Positions 48,699 to 61,097 of a stretch of DNA of 64,000 bases are shown one piece after another. The DNA comes from Zygaena filipendulae (lineage: Eukaryota; Arthropoda; Insecta; Lepidoptera; Zygaenidae). The notes beneath the pieces are model-generated. The model was not told the origin of the DNA, did not search any database, and saw only the letters and a program-made list of their open reading frames with translations. The position numbers were made by a program, and so were the translations under genes. Every line of letters starts with the position of its first letter. Position 1 is the first letter of the stretch. The DNA is taken from assembly GCA_907165275.2 (NCBI GenBank), contig OU015651.1:9260501-9324500 (forward strand), in the 5' to 3' direction.

Positions 48699-49095
48699 TA
48701 TTTATTTATAGGCACTGTTGAGAATCTCGAATTTTTTAACTTATGCTTACTTTTGCAACTGTTATAAAATTATATTAGACAAAACAAAATAACTATTATA
48801 TTAAGTGAATTTCAGAATGTAATTGTGTTAGAGGTACGTATTATGTATAAGTATATTATACACAAGTCTGTTATTTGAATGAAATGGAATGAAAATTTAT
48901 AACTATTATTGCATCGTAATTCGTTCAAATAGAATAATTTTACGGAATCAAAAGATTTATTATGGGTTATTTTTTCGTCTGGCAATTTTTTTATTTTATT
49001 TATTGCATTTATTTTGTTATCATGAAATCAAAATGATATGATGAACCAAACGGTAGGTAAGTAGGTATATACTTTTACGCTTTCTCATACGCTTT

Positions 49096-49218
49096 ATACA
49101 ATTTAGTGTAGTGTGATTACTCGCTCCCTCTCTCACTCACTGATGCTAAATTTTATTCCCGTTTAGCATCCTAAATTGGTGCCCTGAAATTTCAGTCTAA
49201 TAAGCGCTTTACAGCGAG
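49096..49218 (+). repeat. 120-base dispersed repeat, copy 1
   Basis: It shares CAATTTAGTGTAGTGTGATT, ACTCGCTC and CCTAAATTGGTGC with 58618-58742 in the same orientation. No terminal repeats are obvious. Confidence 0.6.
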
Positions 49219-50496
49219 ATTCAACCAAAAAGTTAGCTAAATATTCGTTTTTAATTTGATGTTAACCCATGTCATATAATTATGTATAGGAATATTCTTA
49301 AAATCCGTGCGCGGAAATCGTACCCACGACCCGTCGTAAATTTAAGTACTTAATTTACTTTGATATTTTATTATATTTTATGTGTTTAAAAAGATTTTCT
49401 GCTTTACCTTATCTGTAGTACATGTCAAGGTGACCATAAGTTCTTTATGTATAATTTTTATGTAACTTTTGTTTCTATCATTTTTCGGTTGCTATCCAAA
49501 AAATGGCGGTTTTGCGATTACAATAGGTATGCACGTTTTGACACCTACAATATTTAGCAATCAACCAAAATAATCATAAGTACCTACTTCAAAAGTTAAA
49601 GCTGCCTAAACATCATCACAACATCGCTGATTTTCTCACTAAAACTGAAATATGATAGCAACAAGTTACATACCTAATTGGCCTGCAGGGCTAGTTTTCA
49701 TACAATTTTTTTACATATTTTCTTTTCTTCTACGAGTTAAGAGCTTAGAATCGAGTTTCGAAGATTCAAAGGTTGTTTTGGAGTTTTTTCTTCGTTGAAG
49801 AACCACTCGACTTTTCTTGTCTTATGTCAATTTAATGATTTTTGGATTTTTCTAACCCCTTGCAACTATCAAAACTTGCAAGGGGAAGCAACTGCTTTTT
49901 GATTTTTTCACAGCTCCAAGGGATGCGAATCCGAGTAATACTTTCGTTCTTGTGAAAAAGGGTCTTGAGAAGACAGACGGACAACGAAGTAATTCCATCA
50001 GGGTTCTTTTTTACTTTTGAATTAAGGAACCTTAAAAAGCAGCCTTAGTACGAAAAAATAATCATTAAAATTTGTATGAAAACGACGGTCCATATGTCAT
50101 ATCCTACGATAATTTAAAATCATGCATTTTATTTATTTATATTTAGCTTAGCTTATGAAAATAGAATGAATATAAATTTAAACAGATTCGAATAAAATTT
50201 GTTTTTATAACTGTTTTTTAATAATATAGGTATGCTTGATATTATTAAACGTTTTTTATTTAAAATTCACATCTTTAAAATATAAGTTTACTTATTGCAA
50301 GTCGCGCGGGGAACTGCCCCCCCTTGACCACGTGCTTTCTATCGTGTGACGTGTCGATTGCTCTTTCATTATTAGCAATACGAATGATGGTTAACACATA
50401 TCGCTCCTGAGACCTCCTAACCCGATTCCGACTGACTTCGAAGTTCGACGAACGATAAACTACAGCAAAACAAAGGTTTAACGAAGCTTAGAGCAA

Positions 50497-50740
50497 AGCT
50501 TATTTATTTTTATTTTTTTATGTCATAGGGGGCAAACGGGCAAGTGGTACACCTGATGGCAAGTGATTACCGCCGCCCATAGACATCTGCAATACCAGAA
50601 GGCTTGCAGGTGCGTTGCCGACCTGGAATGGGGCCGGAAACTGGCTTTCAAATGGGGCTGCCGGAACACACCGTTAGGTGCTTGGCGACAGATTTTGCTT
50701 AACCCGACGCCTGGGCCTGGACCTGGGTCAAGTCAGTTTG
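50497..50740 (+). repeat. Dispersed repeat with ATTACCGCCGCCCATAGACA core
   Basis: It contains TGTCATAGGGGGCAAACGGG, CACCTGATGGCAAGTGATTA and AGGTGCGTTGCCGACCTG, a very common lepidopteran interspersed repeat. The 60-codon frame inside is not a gene. Confidence 0.6.
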
Positions 50741-52375
50741 ATTAGGATTTAAGCCATTCTTTTTTATCTTTATTTATTGAAATAATTATAAAGTAATGTA
50801 AGGTAGGTTACTTTAATATTATCCTAAATACTATTATTAATAAAAATGTGAATTTTACGTTTTGCTTTCACGCCTTAAGAGAATCACTCCGATCCGAGAC
50901 GCGTCGCGAGTAGGTATTTGCAAAAAGTCTATCTGTTTCATGCCGCTCTGCTACCGTGCGATGCGTGCGATAGAGAGACTAGAGGCGAGTGCCTAATTTT
51001 TCCTTCTGAAATATTGTTTCGGGCCAAACCTTTTCTACCCCCCTAAACCTTCACTAAATGAGACAATTTTGGTGTCATTCGATTCAGTACACCTTAATCT
51101 AGGGCTGTACGTTTTTCTAATTTAGTAATTCAGTTTAGTTTAACTTTAATAAATTAAAAAACTCGAGGAAGATTTTTTGTAAAAAATATGGATATTGAGA
51201 TGCTAATAACTTTTGTTATAAGCAATATTTCTTTAAAATCAAAACGTACAGCCCTAGTTATCCAATACATCAATAACATGTAAAAAAATCATCAAAATTG
51301 GTCTATGTTTAAGGGGAGATAAACGGTTTGGCTTTTTGTATGAAAATTTGCACGCACACGATCGTCTTAAGGCTCGTGGTGTCGCCAACGACCTTGGGCG
51401 TTGAGGCGTGGCCTAATTTTCTCGCCCCCGCTACCCGCACCCAAACATCGCGCGATAATGTACGTAGGGTCAGTGGAACAGTTATCGGCACTCCATCAAA
51501 TCTATCATTATTTTAATTGATATTACATTGAGTCATGCAAATATTTTTATATCGTATTTTTTATGTTTTATTTTAATACTTTAATAATGAAGGTAAATAA
51601 TTATTGATGTTTATTTTTATTATATTGTAATTTTACTATAAAGGATTAATGATATCAAATTCGTAGTTAAATAGGTAGTTAAATTAATTTATTATTTTAC
51701 AATTTAGTACTTATTTAGTACAATTTAGTACCTATACACAAATTGATTTTTTTCTTTTCACATATTTAGTGTACCTATTTGGTACCTTTAGGTACCGAAT
51801 TTATTTTTAATTTATATCGTCCCAGAAAAAAGTAGTAGACTAATCAAAATTTTCGCCGTAAGAAAACATATTTGCTGTAAGTAACAAAACACCAACTTTT
51901 CACCAGAAACATTTTTTTTATAAAATTGAAAATAAAGCAACTTTTTAACAAGAACTGACAGAATTGTGATTTTTTTTGTACATAGTTTTGTTAAGTTAAG
52001 GGTGCGCTCCGCCAGATTATGCAGCTCTTATCCGATAGAGGCCGCGGACGGCGCCATAAAAGAGTTTTCTCAATTTACAGAGAATCACAAGGTTAAAAAA
52101 TAGATTTTGATGATGGCTGCGAGAGAATGAGTGTTTAATACATCTTTAATTTAAAATTTTTATATGGCTTTACGCGCATTATTATCCTTTAACTACACGA
52201 AAATATCGAATAACTGGCCGAAACGTAGTCACACACACATGCAAATCGATTAATACTAGACGATTAGGATTCGTAATTTGGCTACCTCAACAAGAGTCTC
52301 GGTGGTGTGCGTCTTTTTTTGTAAACTATGAATCGTGAAAATCTTGTGTTCAAACCTTAGATTTCGATTCCACTT

Positions 52376-53357
52376 TTTGACCACGTGATCACATAGATAT
52401 GACGAAAACATGAAGTTTGAGTACCAACACGATGGGTCTGTAACTTGTAGTTTCCGAGATACAGGCTATCGAAGATTTGATCTCGTGATCACATAGATAT
52501 CACGAAAACATGAAGTTTGAGTACCAACACGATGGGTCTGTAACTTGTAGTTTCCGAGATATAGCCTATCGAATATTTGACCACGTGATCACATAGATAT
52601 GACGAAAACATGAAGTTCGAGTACCAACACGACGGGTCTGTAACTTGTATTTTCCGAGATATAGGCTATCTAACATTAGATCACGTGATCACATAGATAT
52701 GACGAAAACATGAAGTTTGAGTACCAACACGATGGGTCTGTAACTTGTAGTTTCCGAGATATAGGCTATCGAAAATTTGACCACGTGATCACATAGATAT
52801 GACGAAAACATGAAGTTTGAGTACCAACACGATGGGTCTGTAACTTGTAGATTCCGAGATACAGGCTATCGAAAATTTGACCACGTGATCACATAGATAT
52901 GACGAAAACATGAAGTTTGAGTACCAACACGATGGGTTTGTAACTTGTAGTTTCCGAGATATAGGCTATCGAAAATTTGACCACGTGATCACATAGATAT
53001 GACGAAAACATGAAGTTTGAGTACCAACACGATGGGTCTGTAACTTGTAGTTTCCGAGATACAGGCTATCGAAGATTTGATCACGTGATCACATAGATAT
53101 CACGAAAACATGAAGTTTGAGTACCAACATGGTGGGTCTGTAACTTGTAGTTTCCGAGATATAGCTTGTTGAAAATTTGACCATGTGATCACATAGATAT
53201 CACGAAAACATGAAGTTTGAGTACCAACACGATGGGTCTGTAACTTGTAGTTTCCGAGATATAGGTTATTGGAAATTTGACCACGTGATCACATAGATAT
53301 CACGAAAACATGACGTTTGAGTACCAACACGATGGGTCTGTAACTTGTAGTTCCGAG
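52376..53357. repeat. Tandem array with exact 100-base period, ten units
   Basis: The word ACATAGATATSACGAAAACA recurs every 100 bases, with units starting at 52381, 52481 and so on to 53281; the tenth unit runs only about 75 bases before it diverges. Units differ at few sites (GATATG/GATATC, ACAGGC/ATAGGC). Most units carry CCACGTGATCAC, which joins an E-box (CACGTG) to the palindrome GTGATCAC. The period is not a multiple of three and no frame is shared, so it is non-coding. Confidence 0.95.
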
Positions 53358-56050
53358 ACTATATCTCGGAACACACGTTGCATCACGTGGTCACATAAGA
53401 CACAATAAAAATATAATTTTCATTGCATCGGAGAATTTGGAGATAAACGCTGAATTTTATCACCCCAGGCCGAGATACAACCTTTCGAAAATATGGTCTC
53501 TCTCTTTTACTCATCGTGAAAACAAGAAAGAGATAGCAAGAATTTATTCAACACAAAAATATAAAATACTTTTACCCGTAAGTTACGTTATACCTCATCG
53601 TACGTGACGCAGAACCAAAACGTCTTTTCCAACTTTCCACAAGTTATTTGTATTCGCTTCGGCTACTAATAGGTACCTACTACATCAGTAATAGGTATAT
53701 TTTCAAATACAATTCTAAATTATCTTGGTAGGCAAAATTGTCAAAACTCACGGCACAACGCCGCGCCACCTTGTGATCCTTTTGGAATTCACTACAAACT
53801 ACTGCATTCGGGGGACTTGTCAGTCTACAGCCTAACTACAGCTGTTTATAGACCGGGCCGCCATTTTCGTACACTTATAAGTGTATTCGTTCTCTCACAC
53901 AAGCAAAGGTTCGACCGAAATTTAATTCATTTTGAAATGATTGTAATTATGTTATTTCTTCACTATAATATGCAAAGATTTTGGGCTGTGCGTTATCGTA
54001 ACAAGTAGTAGTATTTTATTAAATGAAGTCTAATAAATAAAAACAGGCGGAATGCCTTTAATATAGCTACGGCAGTTTGTATGAAAACTAGACCTTTAGA
54101 CCCACCTTAATGTTAGTTGCAATTAAAATATTTTCACTAAAGTTACAAGGAAACAGGTTTTACTACTTACAGCATTCTTCGATTTGTATGCAGATAGAAA
54201 ATTGCTGTATATTTTCCGATATCTAAAATGCTGTAGCTGTATATTTTTATTTTTATTAATTTATTGATTAATTTAGTAAAAGAAAGTAATAAAACAAAAA
54301 TGTGTTTATAAAATTGCCTTTTGTTACAAAAAAATACAATGAACCAATAATTAAAATTCAGTGAAGTCCAGTTGCCCAACTTTTTGCAGCTTTTTTTTTC
54401 GTGGCATTTTTGATGTCGCTACCTTATTTTGCTCACAAAATTAATTTGGCGTAACCAAGCGGATTGCGACAGCGCGACGCACAGCCTACCCGTTTGAATG
54501 CCAGCGCCAGACTGACTCCCGTCGCCCGCGCACGGACCCGCTCGTGACCATTTGTAGTGAATGTGGTATAAAAAACATTTCGTCAAAACTATGTATTATT
54601 TTGGAACGATAAATGCTCAGTTTTAAGATAAACAAGTTAGCAATCTTTTCCTGAAAGAATCGTGAAATTATCACTTGTAGTTTAGAAGCAGTAGCGTATT
54701 TCAAGTTGAAAACAGCTTCATTTCAATGTTTTTTTTTGAATAGTATTTTGTAGACTACAATTTATTTAAATGCTCAGATTGAAGTTCATATATCAATCTT
54801 TAATATATGTTAATTCTGGAATCGTCAGTAGGCTAATTTATGAGCTTTAGGGCCTCAAAAATGATCGTTTCACGACTCCATGCGCCTTAACAACTCGAAA
54901 CTACATAAAATTTCCCATAATACATTGTCAGCAGTACCTACAGAAAAGTACATAAGGTAGTAGTTTTATACAAAATCTACACTAACGCCAGCGAAGCTGC
55001 AAAGCTAGTCTTTTATAAAAATACAGTCAGAAAATAATGATATCAACTCACAAATTGGGCCCTTATTCACTATGACCATAACACGCCGCGCTAAGATAAG
55101 ACGCCGCAAAAACTGTCTTTCCCTTGTAATCAAAGAAGAAGAAGTACTGCAAAAAAAATACATTTACAACGTTTCTTATGGCATAAAGAATAATAATTTC
55201 TAATATCTTGGCATCTAGAACGTTCGGAAGTGCGTTTTGGAATTAATTTGAATTTAATTGCATAAGGAATGTTGTTGATCATAGTGAATAAGGACCCTGA
55301 TCTACTTAATTTTACCACAGATTTTACTGAAATTAATTGAGTAATCTTTTGACCCTCTGATCGAGGTTAAACTGACAACATTCACATACTACATGCATCT
55401 TAAGATATAAGTAAGTTTGTAAGTTTAGGCTAAAGGCCTAGTTGCCAAGCCTTAATAAATAAAAATTTAAAACATACATTGACACTTAATTCTTAGAGTG
55501 TTGATCTAATAAAACTAGTAAAGTAAAATATGGGAGAGCACAAGGACACCAGAGTAGTCAATGATATTTTTGAGAGTAGTATTTGATTGTTGACAGTTGT
55601 TCACAATTTCTCAAACTTCACTACATAGTATAAAACAAAGTCGCTTCCTGCTGTATGTCCATCTCGATGTATGCTTAGATCTTTAAAACTACACAGTGGA
55701 TTTTGATGCGGTTTTTTTTTATAGCGGCAGACAGCTAGTTAATGCATAAAATTGAAGTGTCTGTTTGTAATGTCAAAATAGTAAAATCATGTGAAAGAAT
55801 TTATTAAAATATTTGTCTATCTTCCTGTTTGTTCTAATACTTAATCTTTGAAATAGACCAATTTTCACAGGACTCGGTTCTTGCAGGAATTTGGAAACTC
55901 ACACAGGTGAAACTGTAGGCACAGATAAAGTTAGGTATTTTTATTGGAGTGGAGCTTAATAATTTTTACCAGTTATTTACCATTCTATTCCAACAATCTC
56001 TAAACTAACAAATAATGAAAATTATAGTATATTTCAATTGCTCTTACATT

Positions 56051-56056
56051 TTTATT
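56051..56056 (-). terminator. Candidate poly(A) signal of Cbp20
   Basis: TTTATT on the plus strand reads AATAAA on the gene strand, about 175 bases after the Cbp20 stop codon. The position fits a short 3' UTR. Confidence 0.4.
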
Positions 56057-56228
56057 AAAAAGTTCGTGATATTGAATGGTGACCATTATCATTACATTAA
56101 ATTACTATTTCATATAAAATAATAACTTTATCAGACCAATGTTTGTTTTATGCTGTATGTGAATTAAGTCTTTCACTAATTTAATATCTCACTTTAATTT
56201 CAACACATCACACCATACACACACTTAG

Positions 56229-57032
56229 TCAGTGTTCTATAGTGTTAGGTGTTATTTTCTGTGCTATTATCTTGCCATAGCCACCACGACCACCATCATA
56301 ATCAGTTCTGTATTCGTCACGAACCTGTAAGATCCAAAAAATAATTCATTTCATCCTACTTTTAAAATATTTTTATTAAGAGGATCACTTACAAGAAAGG
56401 ATCTTATTAATGCCACACAACACATTACCTGGCCACCAGTTTTGCCACGTCCATATTGTCGACCCTCAATAAAACCTGCATCCCAATCAGAGCGTATAAT
56501 TCTATCATCCAACCTTGTCCCATTTATATATCTATAACAAAACAAAAAATAAAATTGTACAAAATTTACTAGGTTTTCTTAATAATCCTCCTAAATAATA
56601 GGGGAAGTCTGGCTTAGCTGAAACAAATTAACAAAAATATCTAAAACTAACATACCTCATACAATTTTCAGCATCTGCTCTAGTGTAATATTCTACAAAA
56701 CAAAATCCGCAAGGTGTTTTCTTGTATTTATCTAAACCCATAATAACCCTACGTATGTCGCCAGTTCTTGAAAACAGTTCGTAGATCTGTTCCTCAGTGG
56801 TGTAAAATGACAGATTTCCTATATAAAGTGTTGACGATGCTTTCAGTAACTTTTCCTGTTCACTCCTAGAACCCTAAAATAAATGTCAATAGATTAAATT
56901 ATAGCTTAATGCAGCTGAAAATTTCCACAAGAGTTTATAAAAAGAAATCAAGAGTTTAAATACCTTAAAATGTTGATCACGGTAAGAACTCATTTCAACA
57001 GACGAGTTCATAGAATCGTAACCTCTTTTCAT
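56229..57032 (-). CDS. Cbp20: Nuclear cap-binding protein subunit 2 (20 kDa)
   Basis: Cbp20 binds the 7-methylguanosine cap of nuclear RNA as part of the cap-binding complex with Cbp80, and acts in splicing, export and small-RNA pathways. Exons in transcript order: 57032-56964, 56873-56656, 56531-56429, 56324-56229 (TGA), all GT-AG with consistent phases, giving 161 residues. A single RNA-recognition motif spans about residues 37-115: RNP2 is LYIGNL, and RNP1 is GFCFVEYY, preceded by KYKKTPC. The cap-binding signatures follow: [20 protein letters not shown], then [19 protein letters not shown] and a glycine-rich tail ([11 protein letters not shown]). N-terminal tyrosines ([14 protein letters not shown]) fit the residues that stack on the cap in this family. 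Length and intron-exon structure are normal and nothing is broken. Confidence 0.97.
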
Positions 57033-59005
57033 GATGAATATTTTTTTTCCAAATTGGTACCGGTAAAAGAAATAAAACTTGTTTCATACACCCTAAGGTA
57101 ACTTAAATCCAATATTAATTAGTGAACCATACATACAATGGAAAACTTAGCCAAAATCAATCGAGAAACAAACACGAAAACAATTTTACAAGAAAGAACT
57201 GTCAGTTGTCACTTGCGTCTCTTGTCAGTTGTCCTGTCACTCGTAATTTTTTTTTTAATTGTTTTACGGCCCTAGGTACATGCCCTTTGGAGCCGAGTCT
57301 TAAATAGTATTTTGTTTTTATTAATAGTTTTACGGCCCTTTAGAGTCGAGTCTTAATACATTTACATATAGAAACACATATTAAATTACAATACGTCTTA
57401 ATTACTTATTTATTCTTTATAACAATATTGCTAACGTGTTCATGATTGGGTAACATAGTGCTATTCCGTAATAGCCTAAATATAGTTTTATGAGTTTGTA
57501 ATTACTGTCATGTGCTATGGAATTTTGAAAAAAGTATCGTCACAGTGTTACCAACTCTTAAAAACTTTCTCCTAAGTTCAAAACCTTGTACCAAAGATAA
57601 TATTATAATCACTACGTTTAGTTACTAGAAACCCCCTAAAGGTGTTCTCCGCGATTTCGCCCGCAGTAATTTCGGAGTTCGGTTTAAAGATCTTTATGAC
57701 ACATGCCACTTACATGAGTACATTCATAAATTTAAAATCAGTCACACAGAACAAAATGATAGCTAAAAAAGTTAACATAGTGTAGGGTAGGTAAGTTGCA
57801 AGTTAGCTGCGTGGACACAGTTTCAAGTGTTCCTGCTGGAATTTCAAGATTAAAAGTACCCTATGTCCTTCTCTGCACCCTTGACAACGTGTATGCAAAA
57901 TTTCGTGGTGATCGATCGAGCCGTTAAGCCGTGAAACAAACTCTTTTTCGCATTTATGGCGTTTTCCAATGGGGAGTTTTCCGATTAGGTCTATCACGAC
58001 TTGTTAGAGAGAGATACATTTTTAACCGACTTCCAAAAAGGAGGCGGTTCTATGTTCGATTGTATGTGTGTTTTTTTTAATATGTATGTTCACCGATTAC
58101 TCGAAGACGGTTGGACCGATTTCGAAAATTCTTTTTTTGTTGGAAAGGGTTTGATTTCCACCAAGTCGGAATCTGATGATGAGATCTTGGAGAAATCGAG
58201 GGAACTCTTCAAAAATTATAGGCACGCCTATAGCGATTTAGGTATTTTTTATAAATAAATCGTTCATTTGCTTCTGGAAAGCAAAATTTGAAGAAGTGGA
58301 ACTGATGATGAAGACCACAGATGGTCATCGGAACTCCTAAATAATAGGTATTTCATAGATTCTGATTCAACCCGCGAACCAGTGTGGATCCGATTCGCAT
58401 ATTCTTCGCGGCTTCGCGCCGCGTTCGCGCCTCGTTCCCCGAAAATAGGATACTTGCATGAAATTTATAATAAGAAATTGTGTCAATATTTCAAAAATAG
58501 AGCCTTAGAAAAGCGTTATCGTGAAAGATTTACTAAAAAATTTTCAATAATTTCCAAAAATTGGTTCCAATTTAGGGTCGGTGAGTAAGAGAGAGAACCT
58601 AGAGTAGTCGATGTAGGGTACAATTTAGTGTAGTGTGATTACTCGCTCGCTCTCTTTCACTCACGGACCCTAAATTGTATCCGATTTAGAGCCCTAAATT
58701 GGTGCTCTGAAATTGCAAAGTGTAATAAGCGCATTATACGCTATACGCGAATAGGCACCTACTACCTTGTGTCCTTGTCTATTGCTTGTCTATTTCACGT
58801 ACACGGTACATGTATTGTACGTTTGAAATTCGAATATTTTTAAAGCAGTGTAGACTGTAGCGTCGCGTCGTCTAGTTTTTGTGGGGTATCTACAAAATAT
58901 AACACCTACCTACCTCACTTGATCACAGCTCAAAGATCATAATATTACTAAGCTGATAAACCAATACCGTGACAAGACATTTGGTTAGACCACAAAAACT
59001 TAATT
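57033..59005. other. Divergent intergenic region between Cbp20 and the ADIP-like gene
   Basis: About 2 kb between two genes that point away from each other. The Cbp20 promoter should lie within a few hundred bases right of 57032. A short word (GTTTTACGGCCC...GAGTCTTAA) is duplicated at about 57260-57355. The rest holds retroposon fragments (57635-57945), a copy of the 'aaccgacttccaaaaa' repeat (58022-58350), a fragment matching 28.9 kb (58440-58565) and the shared 120-base repeat (58618-58742). The 250 bases before 59006 are free of obvious repeats and probably carry the next promoter. Confidence 0.5.
58618..58742 (+). repeat. 120-base dispersed repeat, copy 2
   Basis: Partner of 49096-49218. 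It lies about 260 bases before the ADIP-like start codon, so it may fall within or near that promoter. Confidence 0.6.
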
Positions 59006-60240
59006 ATGGCTTTAAATGAAGTTGAAAGTATAGATGAAGAAGTGAAAGAACTTTTACAGAACTATAAAAATAAAAAAGCTACTATTTATGACCCTTGCAC
59101 CACAAAAAACATCAAAGAATGTTTAATTGGACTAAGCGAGGTAGGTAAATATATGCCAGACAACTAGGTACCTACTATAGGTAGGTACCTACCTATGTTT
59201 AAAATCGTTTAAATTTCAGGAATTCAGTTTATTTAATATCAATTACATATTCAACCCTTATGTTGACATAGAAGATAATAGATTGCATCCTGAAGCCTTA
59301 GTAAAATTCATCAATACTGTATGGACATTACTTCATCATCATAAAAATTCATCTCAAAAAGTTGATACATTAACAGAGTGGAATCATATACTTGAACATA
59401 AAAGTAAACAATTACATGTGAGATAAACATGAATTAATATTTTTATAAATTCCTTTTTACAATAAATATTATTCTTAAATTTAAAACAATGTTTTTTTCA
59501 TTATGTGTAGGCTAGCTTGGCTAAACTTAAAGACAAGTTAACCTTAGAAAAGAATGAAGCAAAGGCATGTGTAGTAACAGCACAAAGGGCAGCAGATCAT
59601 ACCGACACTTTAATGCAAAACTTGAAAGAAGCTCGAGTAAAACTGACTATGGTGTCTAAACAAAAAGAAACACTCGAGAAAAATTTAAGGCATGAAATAA
59701 TGAGACTTAAAATAGAGAACAACAAGTTATTAGACAACCTTAGGAATAAATCTGGTATGTTAACTATTAATTTAGGTAATACTACAAAATAATTATATGT
59801 TTACAGTATCGAAAAACATACATAGGTATCCAGTAACACTTGTTTAGGTGAACCCAAGAGAAACATTATTTTTTATATTAGGTAACTATCTTTTAAGTGT
59901 TTATCTGTAAAACTTTATGTGTATAATAAATTGTAAATAACTAAAGAAGAATATATAAGAAAATGGATTCCTTGGATTCCACTTACATGGTAAGTGTAAA
60001 ATAAAATTAATACATTTTTAAAGTTTATAAATATTTATTTTAGGCTCACATATACCTTGTAGTGAAGTCTGTGATTCAACACTAATGCAGCTGAAGGAGC
60101 GTGAAAGAAAGCAGCGTGCGGTTATATCACAGCTACAGGCCAACAATCAGGAGCTCCTGCGGGAAATACTGGCCATGAAGGAGCACATAATCCTTGGTGG
60201 GCTGAGTGATCTCAGTCTCAAAGATAAAACAGAAAAGTGA
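59006..60240 (+). CDS. ADIP/SSX2IP-like coiled-coil protein
   Basis: Exons 59006-59140, 59220-59417, 59511-59754 and 60044-60240 (TGA) join in frame to give 257 residues. Residues about 28-90 (CTTKNIKECLIGL, then EEFSLFNINYIF, then LVKFINTVWTLLHHH) resemble the N-terminal region of afadin- and alpha-actinin-binding protein (ADIP/SSX2IP), where a conserved 'C-T-x-x-N-I' start is followed by leucine-rich helices. Residues about 110-240 are heptad-rich coiled coil (LAKLKDKLTLEKNEAK, KQKETLEKNLRHEIMRLKIE, MQLKERERKQRAVISQLQAN). In that family the proteins act at centrosomes or centriolar satellites and at adherens junctions. This one is much shorter than the vertebrate proteins, as insect members tend to be. 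The match is from memory of the pattern, so another coiled-coil family is possible. The gene structure itself is well supported. Confidence 0.75.
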
Positions 60241-60376
60241 TATTACCAAATTTTTGTTAAAAGATAAGATTAATAATGAAACTGAGGCAGCTAAGACAAG
60301 TTTAGTGAGCATGTCATTTTTTTAAGTGGACTAATTATTATTTTATAAGTATTATTATTTTAAGTTCTAATAGATA

Positions 60377-60725
60377 AGGGGCCGTTCAAGTATTACGTAA
60401 GCACTATACCCGGCTAGGGGTCTTTGCTTTGCTTATTTTTGATATGGGGAGTGGGGGGATCTAGGTTGTGAATACGTCAGCAGTAATTATTTACATTTTT
60501 TTAAAATATGGCAACCCACACATTGTCTATGCTCAAAAACGAAATGCATTTATGGGGATTCTTACAAATAATGACCTTATTTCTAGACTTATAACTGCTG
60601 CTCATAAATCAATCAATTGTACCCATGTTTACGTAAGCATGGGGTAAGAGCTTTGCTTACTTTTGCTGACAAGGGGGAGGGGTGGGTTAATAATTATCTG
60701 CTTACGTAATACTTTAACGGCCCCT
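60377..60725. mobile_element. Inverted-repeat element with AGGGGCCGTT ends
   Basis: The left end AGGGGCCGTTCAAGTATTAC and the complement of the right end (AGGGGCCGTTAAAGTATTAC) match over about 25 bases. It contains G-rich stretches (GGGGAGTGGGGGG, GGGGGAGGGGTGGG). It lies in the probable 3' UTR of the ADIP-like gene. Confidence 0.7.
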
Positions 60726-60794
60726 ATAACTACTATTTTTGTAACATTATAAAAAAGTTGATGTTAAACTTGACAAATGTTGTTGATTATCATG

Positions 60795-60800
60795 AATAAA
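60795..60800 (+). terminator. Candidate poly(A) signal of the ADIP-like gene
   Basis: AATAAA lies 555 bases after the stop codon. No AATAAA is seen between the stop and the inverted-repeat element at 60377-60725, so the 3' UTR may include that element. Confidence 0.35.
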
Positions 60801-60904
60801 TGAAAATTAATTAATTATTGTTTTCTTGATACTCATATTAACTTTTTTCTAATGCCTACCTACCTCCTTACTTTCTCATAGTCACAGGTATATTTTTTAA
60901 TACT

Positions 60905-61097
60905 TACGGCCGCACTCAGAGTCGACTTTAATGACCTACTTAAAACTGCCGCAATCAGAGACGTTCAGTAAATTAATGTTAATTGGCATTTAACGAGATG
61001 TAATTAAACTTGTCTGATTGTTGCAGTTTTGTTTTAGAAATCTATAATTAATTAAGTAATCATTAAAGTCGACTCTGAGACCTGAGTGCGGCCGTTA
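60905..61097. mobile_element. CGCACTCAGAGTCGAC hairpin element, complete copy
   Basis: The arms ACGGCCGCACTCAGAGTCGA and the complementary CCTGAGTGCGGCCGT bracket 193 bases. The right arm has a short extra GAGACC. It is the longest copy of the family also seen at 22221 and 31072. Confidence 0.7.

Larger units (their letters stand above)
48699..56228. other. Gene-poor region between Esyt2 and Cbp20
   Basis: It begins with the E-Syt 3' UTR (no clear AATAAA seen nearby). It then holds a 120-base repeat (49096-49218), a LINE-like tail (about 49905-50040), a dispersed repeat (50497-50740), the 100-base tandem array (52376-53357) and scattered retroposon debris near 55.6-55.9 kb. The stretches 50750-52370 and 53400-55600 are AT-rich, with only short ORFs and no recognisable protein. 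Confidence 0.6.

Noticed and set aside
50563..50745. 60-codon frame with glycine/proline-rich end
   Set aside because: It lies wholly in a common interspersed repeat.
52376..53357. Possible CRISPR array
   Set aside because: The whole 100-base unit repeats, with no unique spacers, and the genome is an animal's. It is a minisatellite.
58001..58258. 85-codon forward frame beginning at 58001
   Set aside because: It reads through a copy of the 'aaccgacttccaaaaa' repeat, and the other copies do not keep the frame.
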